Assembly: GCA_001579985.1 (NCBI GenBank)
Contig: LRSR01009087.1
Span: 1-41,772 of the forward strand
From: Hypsibius dujardini
Taxonomy: Eukaryota; Tardigrada; Eutardigrada; Parachela; Hypsibiidae
Direction: 5' to 3'
Length of the DNA: 41,772 nt
Below, in pieces: positions 11,401 through 22,180 of the stretch. The notes below the pieces were generated by a model. The model saw only the letters and a program-made list of their open reading frames with translations, searched no databases and had not been told where the DNA came from. Positions within the stretch are counted from its first letter, which is position 1, and the number at the start of each line of letters is the position of its first letter. Made by a program: the position numbers and the translations under genes.

Positions 11401-14400
11401 GAAGTACTGGCCCAACGTTGACGAGAAGCCCCGCAAGGTCAAGGCTCTCTTCGAGAAGCTCGTCCAGGGAATGGAAGAGAAGGAGATCAAGTCCGACACT
11501 GCCGTCCTGATTGAGCACATCATTCACCTTTTGGAGTACTCTTTCGAGGAGGAGATTCAACAGATCCACAACGAGATCAAGACCGTCTCCGTCGCTGGAG
11601 TTGAAAAGGAGGAGATCGAGTAAGTGTCTGTCTGTATCTGTCTGCCTTTATGATGGACTTCACTTTAACATTTTCATTTGTTTTAGTCACATGTTCGCTG
11701 ACTTGCTCGTGAGCACCGGCACCAACTGCACCTTCACCTACCTGAAGAAGCTGATCAAGGAGAAGAAGATCCAAGGCTCCACCGTCATTGACGTCCTCGG
11801 CGCTTTGCCCTTCCGCATGCAGGTCGACAAGATCTCCGGCGTCATGCTCCAAGAGATGTCCGAGCTCTGCATGGACGAGTCTGTCTCAGCGTCCCCCTTC
11901 GTTGAGCGTGCCTGCTGGTTGTCCTTCGGTACGTTCGTCCACAAGGCTTGCGTCCACCGCCCGCGTGCTGAGTGGGATCAAGTTGAGGCCGGCCAGAACT
12001 CCCCCAAGACTCAAGGTACTTCCCGTGCGTCGCAGCAATCCCGCCAGTCCTCGCCCCGCCAGTCCGGAGCCCGTGACCAGCCCGAGTTTGAGAACCGTCT
12101 GTGCCCCGCTGATGTCCGACAGACCATCGTCCAAGTATGCCGCAAACCCACTGAAGATAGGCAGACAGACAGAAAAAGAGACAAACAGGCAGCGATTTGA
12201 ATCTTGTCAAGACACTCTTTTTGTTTATAGAAAGTCACGGAGAAGCTCAAGAGCTTTGCTGAGGACGACGAGAAGAAGATTCTAATCATCAAGGTTCTCG
12301 GCAATATGGGTCTGGAGGAGACCATCGACGAGCTCGCCGCTATCGCCGTTGACATGACTGAGCCCATTTACATCCGCACCCAGGCCATCTATGCCATGCG
12401 CATCATGGGTCTGAAGTACCAATCTGAGGAGGTCCTCGAGGTCCTGCTCCCGCTCTACCGCGAGTCCAAGAACCCCACTCAAATCCGTATCGCCGCCTTC
12501 CTCACCATCATGTCCAGCAAGCCCGATCTTCCGTTGTTGGAGGACATTGCCCAGAGCCTGAACCGTGAGGTCGACCTCGACGTTGCCAGCTACGTCTACT
12601 CCTCGCTCAGCTCGGTTGCCAACAGCACTGACCCGTGCCTCCAAAACCTGTACGTATTTCCCTTCTTCCCGTTACATAGACCAAAAAAACATCACAGTCC
12701 TAGACAGACAGCCACAGAAATAAGTAGACCGACAGAGATATGTGCATAAACACGGAAAAAGGCATAGACACAGAGTCAAACACAAACACAAACGCAGATA
12801 CAGACAGACACAGACACAGACACAGACACAGACACAGACACAGACACAGACACAGACACAGACACAGACACAGACACAGACACAGACACAGACACAGAAC
12901 AAACCTCTTACGCATTGTATGTTCGGTAGGACCCGCGATGCCCGTATCGCCCTTCAGTTCGCCACCCCCCTTAACGTGGAGTTCAGACACTCCAAGTCCA
13001 TCCAAAAGGGAACTTTCCTGCCCCACATGAAGTCCGGCATTTTCTGGGAACAGAACACCATCATGGATAAGGATGCTCCGGCTCCCCGTGCTGCCAACCT
13101 CCGCGTCCACGCCAACGTCAACATGAAGTCCTTCGATATTGTCGAGGTAAATACTATCCTAAAATAAAACAAAAAGCAGTGTTGCCTGCCAAGTTCATTA
13201 GTCATTATTATTATTATTGCAATTTAATTATTTAAAAGTTTTCGACGAAAAAACCTAGTGTCGAAACGAATTCTATTAAAGCATTCTAAGAACGCATAAT
13301 TAGTACGAAAATTCTAAGTATTTATAGTCGAAAACTCCACTCCTCAATCTACAAACCTATTTTTGTCTTATTCAATATTTCTTCAGTTGCTAAAATTATA
13401 GCAATATTACAGTAATTAATTCATAACGCAAAAATAATTAAAATCGCTTATTTCTTATCTCTTATTGACGACTATGTTTGTTTTTAGTTCGGTTTCGAGA
13501 CTGAAGGTTTGGGTGAGGCTGCTCGCAAATTCCTCGGAAACTTCACCACTGAGAACCTCGCTGAAGTCATCAGCGGACGTGCCGCCCGTCGACCCCGCGC
13601 CGCCGGCCAAATGCCTGTGGAGTCCATCAACGAGATTGACCAACTGCTGAACCTCAAGCCGCAAGAGCCCAAGGAGATCCGCGGATCGGCCTACATGAAG
13701 ATCTTCGGCCAGGAGACCCGCTTTGTGGTGATCAACCCGCAGACCGTCAGCCGATTCATCGTCGACCTCATCTCCCAGCAGGAGTCCGTCATCCCCAAGC
13801 TCATGTCCGGAGAGGGCTTGAAGATGGACAACCGTCGCGTCGGTATGCTCATGGACTCCAAGCTCGAGTTCCCCACCATTCTCGGTGTCCCAATCGGATT
13901 CACCGTCCGTCTGCCCATCGTCACCGGAATGAAGGGTCTCGTCAAGGCCTCCATGACCCCCAAACCCGAGGGTGGCCTTGCCTTCTTCAAGCAGATGCCC
14001 CAACAGGTAAACAACTTGTCTTTTCGAAGACTGCCTGTACCTGTCTGAATGTCTGAACTCGAATGAAGAGGTTTTGTTTAATTGAATGCTTTCCGATGCC
14101 TGCCTGCTGTAAGATAGTTTGTCTGGGTTAAGCATCTGTTTGTCTTATTAGTTGTTTGACTTATAAAACCTTGTCTGACTTTATAAGGCACGTTGCCGTT
14201 AAATTTCTAACTTATCGTTGGTTGTCTGTCTCCCGAAAGCTAGTTGCAAAAGCGTGAAAACAAATCGATGCGCTGTTTGCCCGATGTAATGTGAACCTGA
14301 TCGTCTGACTTTTGTCTGCTTGGACGAACTTATCTGTCTGTTCTTAAGAATGTCTGTCTTAATGTCTGAATTGAATATTTCAGGTCGCTCTTGAGATGAA

Positions 14401-17400
14401 AGTCAAGTCCAACATTGCCGCCGAGCTCCACGCCAAACTGAGCGTCTACATCGGATTCCTACGCGTCGGAACTGGCTGCCGCACCAAGCTCTCCCTGAAC
14501 ATGCCCCTGGACGGTAAGGTTGACTTCAGCCTGGCTGACCGGTCCACCAAGGTTACCATGAACTTGCCCGAGAGCCCCGTCAAGCTGGTCAAGATGGCCT
14601 ACTACCCGGTCACCTTTGTCACCCGCCACTCCAAGAACTCCGTCACCTACCAACCCAAGAACATCCCGCAGGGTTTGGAGGGACAGCGACGCACCGGAAA
14701 AGCCGGACAGACCGAACAGGACTCTTCATCTGAGGAGCAAAGCCGCCAAACCGGACAGGCGAAGACTGATCGCGCGCTCATGTTAGACATTGATGAGGTT
14801 GACACTGAGCTCCTCACCAAGACCGGACACGTCAGCTTCCCCAAGTGGTTCAACGGACTTCCCGTCACCATCCCCGATGTAAGTAACGACAGCCAGACGG
14901 ACGGACAAACAGACAGATAAATAAACAGACAGACAGACAAGCAATCAGACAGACTAAGACCAAAACAGATAGATAGACAAATAGACAGATAGACAAACAG
15001 ACAGACAAGCAGACAGAGACAGGCAGGCAGGCAAACAGGTAGGAAAGTGTCTAATATAGCTGGTTTATTTCAGCTGTGGGAGATCGCCACGCCTGCCTTC
15101 ATCAAGTCCCAGGATGTCAACTTCCAGATTGGTCACGATTCGATGGCCGCCAAGTTGGAGGTCGAGTGCGAGCACGAGTACCCCAACACTCGTCTCTCCC
15201 CGCTGTACTTGCCCGTGGTTGGAGCTAAGAGCCGATTGGAGGTTAAGCTGACTCCGAAGGCCGGAGCGAAGAAGGTCACTGTCGCCATCTTCGAGCGAAA
15301 TGAGTTCGCCGTCCAGTCCGAGCAGGAGTTGTTGAACAAGCTGAAGGACAAGGTCGAGGGTATCACCATCAAGAACCTCGAGAAGCCGAGCGTGCCCACC
15401 AACTACGAGAAGATGCCTAAGATGGGTCGCTCCCTCCAGGTTAGTTCTATTTGAAAAAATATTTCTGAGAGTTTTCCTGAAAATGAGATAAAATTCCTGC
15501 ATTAAGAACAGATTTTGATTTGCCTTCTAAAGCTAAACTACAATGATAATTATACTTCTGTTAAATTTCTTTTAAAATTTGTTTGAATATTTCGGTTTAT
15601 TGCAATGCAGTCACGGTATACTAATTAAATAATATTTCTAACTACTGGAATTTGCTTTTATTCATATAGTAAATCCTTTATAACTTATTGTATTGTATGG
15701 AAACAAAACATTGAATTTAATTCTTGCATTTGTGTCGTAGGTTTTGATCAACGCTGAAGGTGGTGATGCCGTGTCCGCCTGGACGACCCGCGGTCTGTTG
15801 GCCTACCTCTACTCCGTCGATGGTCGCTATGTCAAATTCGTCGGTGCCATGGACAGCAAGGTCCCGGTTTTGGCCAAGAAGATCTGCTTCAACGGTGAGC
15901 TCCGCTACCCTGACCGCACCGGACTTTGGTTCACCACCCCGCAGGAGGCCCTGAACAAGTCCATCCAAGGACAGGCCGAGCTCTTCTGGGGAGATGACCT
16001 GACCGCCGAGAAGCAGATCAAACTCCGTCTCCGCTACCAGAAGTCCAGCGAGCAGACCCAGGTTGAGAAGTTCGACCTCTATGACGTCAACGGTATCCCA
16101 GTCCCGTTGGAGGTTGCATCGGAAGTCCGCGAAGGTGAGGCGCTCTTCACTTCGCTCTACAAGCAGTGCGAGGAGGACCGAAAGATCGGAGCGCCCTTCA
16201 GCAAGGAGTGCGTCGATTTAGCTATCCGTTACAGCGACCTCCTGAGACTGAAGTTTGACGTTGACTACAAGAACGTACGTGGGCTTCAGTATCTGTCTGC
16301 TGGTCTGTCTTACTCTATGTCTGCCTATCTATCTGTTTGTCTCTCTGTCTATCATATGTCTGATCTAGCTGCCCAATTGAGCTTTCTTGCTCAATTTGTG
16401 TTTTGTTTGTGCATGTGCAGGTTTCCCCGTACATGCGCAAGGTCCTCCACAAGCTTGAGGCCGTCGTCAAGGGAGTCTACCACTGGAACACCGAAGTCGA
16501 GGACGTCGAGGTGAAGAACCCCGAGAACAAGATCAGCGCCGTCATCGAGTACTCTGCTGACCGCAGCTACGTCGATATCAAGTACCAGACACCCACGCAG
16601 AACGTCACCATCAACAACATCGACCTGCCGATGGATGTCCAGCCGGCCAGCGCTCTCTTCCCATGGTCTCCTGCCCGCCTTGTGGGTCTCCAGGATCAAC
16701 GTAGGTTAACCTTCTTCAGGTTCAGAAAAAGTTGAATTGATGAGCCCGTTCAGTATTAATTAATATCGTTGGGCCTATTTTACAGCGTCTTGCACCATCT
16801 CCGGACCTAAGATCAACACTTTCGATGACGTGTCTGACTTCATGCCCTTGAGCCAGTGCTATCACGTGATGGTCAAGGATGCCACGGATGACAACCTGTT
16901 TGCCGTGCTCGTCGCTAACGCCGCCAAGAACTCTTTGGCTAAGGTATGACTGAATGCAAGCCTAAATAGTATAACAGACACACAGACACGCGGACAGACA
17001 AACAGAGCAGATAGACACGCTGCAAACAGATCATGTGTGCTTTTAACTAAACTGTTTTATGTCTGTCTTGTAGAAAGTCCTGATCATGTTCGAGGGACAC
17101 AAGATCGAATTTGTGCCCAAGACCGAGGGAGCCGCTCCGGCCGTCCAGCCCAACCAGCCCATTGACGTCAAGTCTCTGTACGTCGTCAAGTACAACGGAC
17201 AGGTGTTGGCTGATGCCTTGACCCCCGAGAAGCGAACCACCATCCCGCCCAATACCCCGCAAGACAAGCAGGAACTCGCTGATGTCATGCTCATCAAGCC
17301 TGAGACCTCTGGAAACAAGAACGAGATCATCGGATTCTACTCGCGCGTCACCGGACTGAAGGTCCTCTTCGACGGATCCAGCGTCACTGTCATGGTAAGA

Positions 17401-17710
17401 ATTTCAGTTTTCTTTCACTTTATACTGGCTTCTCGTGTGTCGGTATATCAATTCTCAAAGACTGATCAAACCTTATTAACCTACGCTTTTTGTCTTGCAG
17501 CCTTCTCCTTTGTGGAAGAGCAACGTCGTCGGTCTCTGCGGGAAATACGATGGCCAGACTTGGGATGAGAAACTTCTCCCCAACAAGACCCTCGTCGCGG
17601 AGCCCATCGCGTTCTCCCGCGCCTTCCAGCTGAACACCAAGGGATGTGACGCTGAGATCGACCGTATCCCACTCCAAAAGGGTCAGAAGAAGACCCTTCG
17701 TCAGCAGTAA
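8482..17710 (+). CDS. Vg: Vitellogenin (yolk lipoprotein precursor), complete, 17 exons
   Basis: Large lipid-transfer yolk protein, secreted and taken up by oocytes. Exons: 8482-8524, 9139-9389, 9488-9643, 10093-10332, 10608-10880, 11075-11619, 11687-12134, 12231-12649, 12930-13146, 13488-14006, 14384-14878, 15074-15439, 15741-16274, 16421-16700, 16786-16943, 17074-17394 and 17501-17710. They total 5475 nt, 1824 aa, all in frame with GT-AG introns. The signal peptide is MKFALALLATLVLGG. The vitellogenin N/lipid-transfer domain spans about residues 35-790 (SINIKRAILN, DSIAGRCEVSY, LNVTKTFDYRNC, helical region QTIVQ to SVANS). A DUF1943-like open beta-sheet region follows at about 800-1100. A C-terminal von Willebrand D domain starts CTISGPKINTFDD (about 1597) and ends GLCGKYDG (about 1766), with a short tail. 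Hydrophilic Q/S/R/K-rich insertions (within exons 4, 5, 7 and 11) replace the long polyserine tracts of insects. The start is fixed by the signal peptide and the TATA box. Introns 1, 3, 4, 9, 10 and 12 are 270-610 bp of AT-rich or GTCTG-rich DNA. Confidence 0.97.
10408..10475. repeat. Perfect 20-bp inverted repeat (hairpin) in vitellogenin intron 4
   Basis: TGTTTAATCGCCAGTAAGAC at 10408-10427 recurs exactly as its reverse complement at 10456-10475, with a 28-base loop. It sits in the middle of intron 4 (10333-10607). It could be a MITE remnant or an RNA hairpin. Confidence 0.9.
12801..12898 (+). repeat. (CAGACA)n microsatellite in vitellogenin intron 8
   Basis: Roughly 16 nearly perfect CAGACA hexamers lie 30 bp upstream of exon 9. 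This is the purest microsatellite in the window, flanked by degenerate versions from about 12695. Confidence 0.95.
14886..15043 (+). repeat. Degenerate CAGACA/GATAGACA microsatellite in vitellogenin intron 11
   Basis: Imperfect cagacagacaaa and agatagacaa units occupy nearly all of the intron between exons 11 and 12. Confidence 0.8.
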
Positions 17711-18236
17711 ACTGCCTTGACTCTGAGCTTTTTTCTCGCTTTTTCTTTTCACCATGTTTCGGTGCAGTTCTTTCCCGACACTTTTTCTCTTTCTTTTGTT
17801 TCGTTTTTCTACTAACGTAACTATGTAACTTTCCTAAGCCCAGCCCGAAAATTTAAATTTTCCTTTCTTGACCGTTTTTTTGGCGTGCGCTGGTGCATGG
17901 TCCTATCTAACCCTCTTGGTGTAGTCTGAATAAAAAATCTCTCCAAGACGGTGGCCATTGGTTTCGCTTCCTACAATCTATGCCTGTTTGATTTTCTGAT
18001 CTGACTGTGCCTGCCTGTCTGCCTGTCCGTCTACTTATCTGCTTATTTGTTTCTGTGATTGGTACTGTGCTTGCACCAGTATGTCTGTCAGTGTTTCTGT
18101 GTCTGATTTTTTCCGAATACTTCATTAACATTAAGTAACTCAATAATCTGACTTCCGCCGTGAAGGGAGACAAGAAAATAAATCGGTAACGGTATCATGC
18201 AAACTTGGCGAGCAAAAATAAATACGTTCAAAACCG
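17711..18236. other. Convergent intergenic region (vitellogenin and chitin-binding gene 3' ends)
   Basis: This 526-bp spacer holds the pyrimidine-rich vitellogenin 3' UTR to about 17950, then GTCTG/CTGCCTGTCTG-rich sequence. No canonical AATAAA is seen on the minus strand for the neighbouring gene. No gene is recognised. Confidence 0.6.
17929..17934 (+). terminator. Poly(A) signal of vitellogenin
   Basis: AATAAA lies 219 nt after the stop codon. A TCTAACCCT motif is 15 nt upstream (17906-17914). Cleavage is expected about 15-25 nt further on. Confidence 0.75.
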
Positions 18237-20290
18237 TCACACGTGCAGTTTTATCTTTCGATGGTATTCTGACGTGTAGCCAGAATCCTTTTTATCTTTC
18301 CCATACTCTTTTTCCTTTTCTCTCTCTTTCTCCTTTTCCTTCGATCTGTCGCTTTCTTGTCTGGGTGCCTCGTCGACCTTTGCTCTGCTGGAATACCGTT
18401 CCGCTGCTGCGTAACTCATCTCGTATCCGGCACTCGGCATGTATGGATCATTTCCCGCTGGGTGTTGCCTGTACGATTCCCGTTGCGGCTTTTCTGAGTA
18501 GTAGTAGATAGGATTGCAATATTCATCCACCTGAAAATGAAATATTTTCTATTATTTTAGGGGCTTTTTTGTTGTAATGTATTTATTAACTGTCTATATT
18601 AATAAAATCTCATGACTCAGTAGATTTTGTTTGATTAACACATACGTTACACACAGAAAAAATTATTAAAATTTTCACAATGCATCGCTTTTGCAATATA
18701 ATGTCATATTGATAACAGTTAATGCAGAAAAAGCAAAGATTCAAGCTACGAACCTTGTTGGGCCAATCACAGACACCGAGGTAGTTGTTGAACCGCAGCG
18801 TGGACGGGCAGTCCATCTTGTCGAACCTCCCATCCACCTGGCAGACATGGAAGATTTTGCAGTTGTACTCCGGATTGCCAATCATACCGGGCGGTTTGCC
18901 GTGACAGCTCCCGGTCTGGTAGGCTGGCGGGGAATAGGCTTCCTGGGTCGGGTAGACCGCTGCAGGAGGTGAGTAGGCCATTTCTTGTCTGGCCGGCGGT
19001 TGGTACTCTTCGTAGCTGTAAAAAATGGGGGAGGGTTATATTTTATCTCTGTCATCATTGAAGCTAGTTACTGCGTTTTTTCAACTTGTAGACTTTAGAT
19101 GGCCTTCAGAGATTAATCTCTGGATTAATGAACAAGTACATATGTACTGTAGAAGAATGCTTTGAAACGGAAATCTCTTTCCTCTGGCTAAAAATGAGTG
19201 TGACTACTAGCATCACTAAAAACTTCCACACGACCTAAACGGCTTACTTCGAAGCTCGGCAAAGATTAATTTTTCCTCTTCTTGATTTACGTGTAGTCAT
19301 AATTTTCCCTTATATCCTATTGCCAAACACAATAGGAAAACTTACAACTGATTTTCCGCCAAAATGTTTAGTAACAAACAAAACCTGGATTTCGGAATAA
19401 TATTTGAAAATACTTTCTTATTTGTACACGTTAATAATTTCTTAATTAAATTCACATATAGAAAACTTAGCATATTATTTTACTGCTGACAAAAAATAAT
19501 TTACAGCACAATATTATCCTATAAATATTATATTTATTATAAAATATCATATTTTACAAAAAAATGTTTTTTTTCTATATTTTTAACAACATTCTTTCCA
19601 TTCTTTAGTTTATTATCTCATTTATTTTTATGTTAACAATGGCTTCAATCTCACTTTTTTATTTTACAAACAAGAAAAACAAACTGGAGAACATAATTAA
19701 GACTTTGCGGATAGCGGGAGATAATTAAGTTCATTTTCTCGGTAACTGGGATCTACCTCGTTAACTTACGACAAACTGGGAATTATTTGAATGGAGATGG
19801 CCAAAAATACTGATATAAAAGATTTATTAACAATAGAATTAATATTATTATTATATTATGTTATGGTTATGTTATATTATGTTATGGTTATGTTATGGTT
19901 ATGTAAGTCAGCGGCCAAACTTTTTGCCCGCACTTACGGTCTGGCGAAGTAGCCATATCCACTCTGCTCCGCAGCCACCAAGGACGACAATTTCTTCCCG
20001 GTCTTCCTCCCAATCCCACCGCTGCCTTTGTATTTATTCCGGGTCTGTGCAGCAGCGCCGGCACCTGGACGACCGTACTCCGCCGCCGTCAACCTTGCCG
20101 ATTCGACCTCCGCCTTTTTCGCCAGTCCCCGACTGATCAAGCTCTTCTTCACACTGGCGATCCGTTTGGCGGACCGCCGCAGATGCGCCGCCCAGGAGTT
20201 CTGCCCCGTGACGTCCCCCACTAGGCCGACCATCAACCACGCAAAACAAGATATCACAAAAAGCGAAAAAATTGGCAACAGATTTTTCAT
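18237..20290 (-). CDS. Secreted chitin-binding (CBM14/peritrophin-A) protein with Lys/Glu-rich tail, paralog 1
   Basis: 302-aa extracellular chitin-binding protein in three minus-strand exons: 19938-20290, 18754-19015 and 18237-18530 (909 nt). Residues 1-29 form a signal peptide (LLPIFSLFVISCFAWLMVGL). A basic Ala/Arg/Lys-rich region and a Tyr/Pro segment (EAYSPPAY) follow. One CBM14 domain covers residues 155-210 with six cysteines (GSCHGK, YNCKIFHVC, MDCP, FNNYLGVCDW, EYCNP). The tail is charged (SDRSKEKEKEREKEKEYGKD). Intron 1 is phase 2. Intron 2 is phase 0 and splits the CBM14 just after CDWPNK. Both match the two other paralogs in this window. It probably binds cuticle, gut-lining or eggshell chitin; tissue cannot be read from sequence. 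Intron 1 (19016-19937) is AT-rich. Confidence 0.92.
19848..19904. repeat. TTATG-type tandem repeat in intron 1 of paralog 1
   Basis: Alternating ttatattatg and ttatggttatg units are repeated about five times close to the splice donor of exon 1. Simple AT-rich tandem repeat. Confidence 0.8.
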
Positions 20291-22180
20291 GGCATCTAAA
20301 GGCAGTCCCAGCGAAAAAAAGTTTTGTTATCAACAGAGTTTCTAGCAAGTCAACCGCGAGGCATTGGAGAAAAAATTGTCCTGAAAAACAGCGGCCCTAA
20401 ACAATGAGTGAACTTCCGGTAGTTTACTTAGCCGGGTAATTTAATAGAGGTAAAGTAAAGATCGGCGAGAGGCACGGAAGACAACAACCAGCGTGCGAAA
20501 GCGGCAGTCCATATTTTAATTGTGCGTGCGCTCGCGCGTCTGTCTCTCCCGTCTCTAGAGGGTCTCCACGGTCGAGCCGGATCGTTCGCTGTTGTTTTTT
20601 AACGGGAAAAAGACGGTCGCTCGCGTCTTGTGGTTTCCGGTCAATTTTGCTCTTGTATGGTATGTGGTAGCTGGTATACTCCAGCTGACCAGAGGCACCG
20701 GCAGAGAGAGAGAAAGAAAGGTGCGCTAATTGTCTAAGCGTTTGCACGTGACAATGAGGGACTGTTTACGCGTAAACAAACGTGCTTTTGTGGGTAATTG
20801 TGTGAGAGGACAACCGGAAACATGGAATGTAAAGTTTAGGCTGAATATACAGCAAGCACTCGTACACTCATTAACAAACGGTTAATGCTGCGCTAATGAG
20901 TAAATGATGGCTCCGCTTGACATGCCCATTCGTAGCCGCGAAGAACGCTTTGGGTTAGAGTAGAATTTTAACGGAGAGAACTTGGTTGAGTTGCTTATTA
21001 TTTTTGGAAAAGACGAAAGAATCTAGGAGAGACATAAAATCAAACTGCTTCTGAAGAGATAATAAAACTGGCAAACACAGAAAAATTCGGTCCAAGTTGC
21101 GAAATGTTTTTTCAAGATTTTTGAAGAGCTTGCCATGGCATATTTTTTAAAATATTTTGTTTTATGAAACCCCATGGTTGTTTTGGTCAGGATAGTGTAT
21201 TTTTTTGGATGTAAAAAGCGCCAACATAATGAAAAGCAATAAAGATTGTCTGAGGTAGAAAAGTCACACTAATGTTTGATAACAAAGGAAAAATCAGTTC
21301 TCTGCTGTTTGCAGAAGAGTTTTCCATGTCATATTTCTAGTTCCTTGCATTCGAGGTAACGAAAAAGAACATTATTTCTAACAAACTATCCTAAAAATTC
21401 TTTGAAACACCGATGTTCAAGAAAAATGACTTTCAACTGCACGAATTTTCCAAGTGGTCTATGTTGAAATTCAAATCTTTTTCTTCAATGGCTTTTATGA
21501 TATGATGATATTGCCAAAGCAACACAAACTAATCGGGAGGTTTAGGATTGGGAACATTTATCTAAACAACCGTAAGATTGTGCGGTCAATGTCCGCGTGC
21601 ATGGAGGGTTTTTGCCTCGGTCTCCTGTTCAATGGGTTCCAGATACCGGTTTATATGTCTTGCTGTTACAGACGGGTTCGCTCTTCCGTCCAAGCAGGTA
21701 GAGATGCTATTGTTGAGGACAACGGGGATGATGACACGGTTAAAGTTAAACGGCTAAATTCGGCACCTGTAGTGCTCTGTCATCGGTAGAGAGCCCTCCT
21801 TCTATTCCTAAGCGTTCAATGTTCAGTGTTGAAGAAATAGTAACGGAACACAAAATTTTATCTATCCGTTTGGAGGTGGACCGCCGCGCAAAACAAAACA
21901 CAGCGGGTTCTTGTACTCATACTTTGCACTGCTGCAATCCGAAAAGAATGAAACCCCAAACACCGAGGACAGTTAGTAAGACAATTAGTAAGCGTATTAG
22001 GTACAGGCCTCAATTACATGTCAAATCTCTGCTTATATGTATTGCAAGCACACATCAAACGTGGAAGCGTTTTCCAGCGAGAGAAGTGGCTAACCCAAAA
22101 CTGTCGTATATCATTATTATTATCACAGACAAATCGCTTCGTGAGGACCCACGCGAGCCATTACAATCCCATAATATCCC
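20291..22180. other. Intergenic region between chitin-binding paralogs 1 and 2
   Basis: The part next to 20290 is the presumed minus-strand promoter of paralog 1. The rest is AT-rich single-copy-looking DNA. Short open frames (for example 21454-21789 and 21819-22193 on the plus strand) show no domain, biased codon use or splice partners and were not accepted. No clear TATA box is visible. Confidence 0.5.

Noticed and set aside
12672-13110. Cys-Val or Gln-Thr repeat proteins
   Set aside because: Products of the (CAGACA)n tract in a vitellogenin intron running into exon 9.
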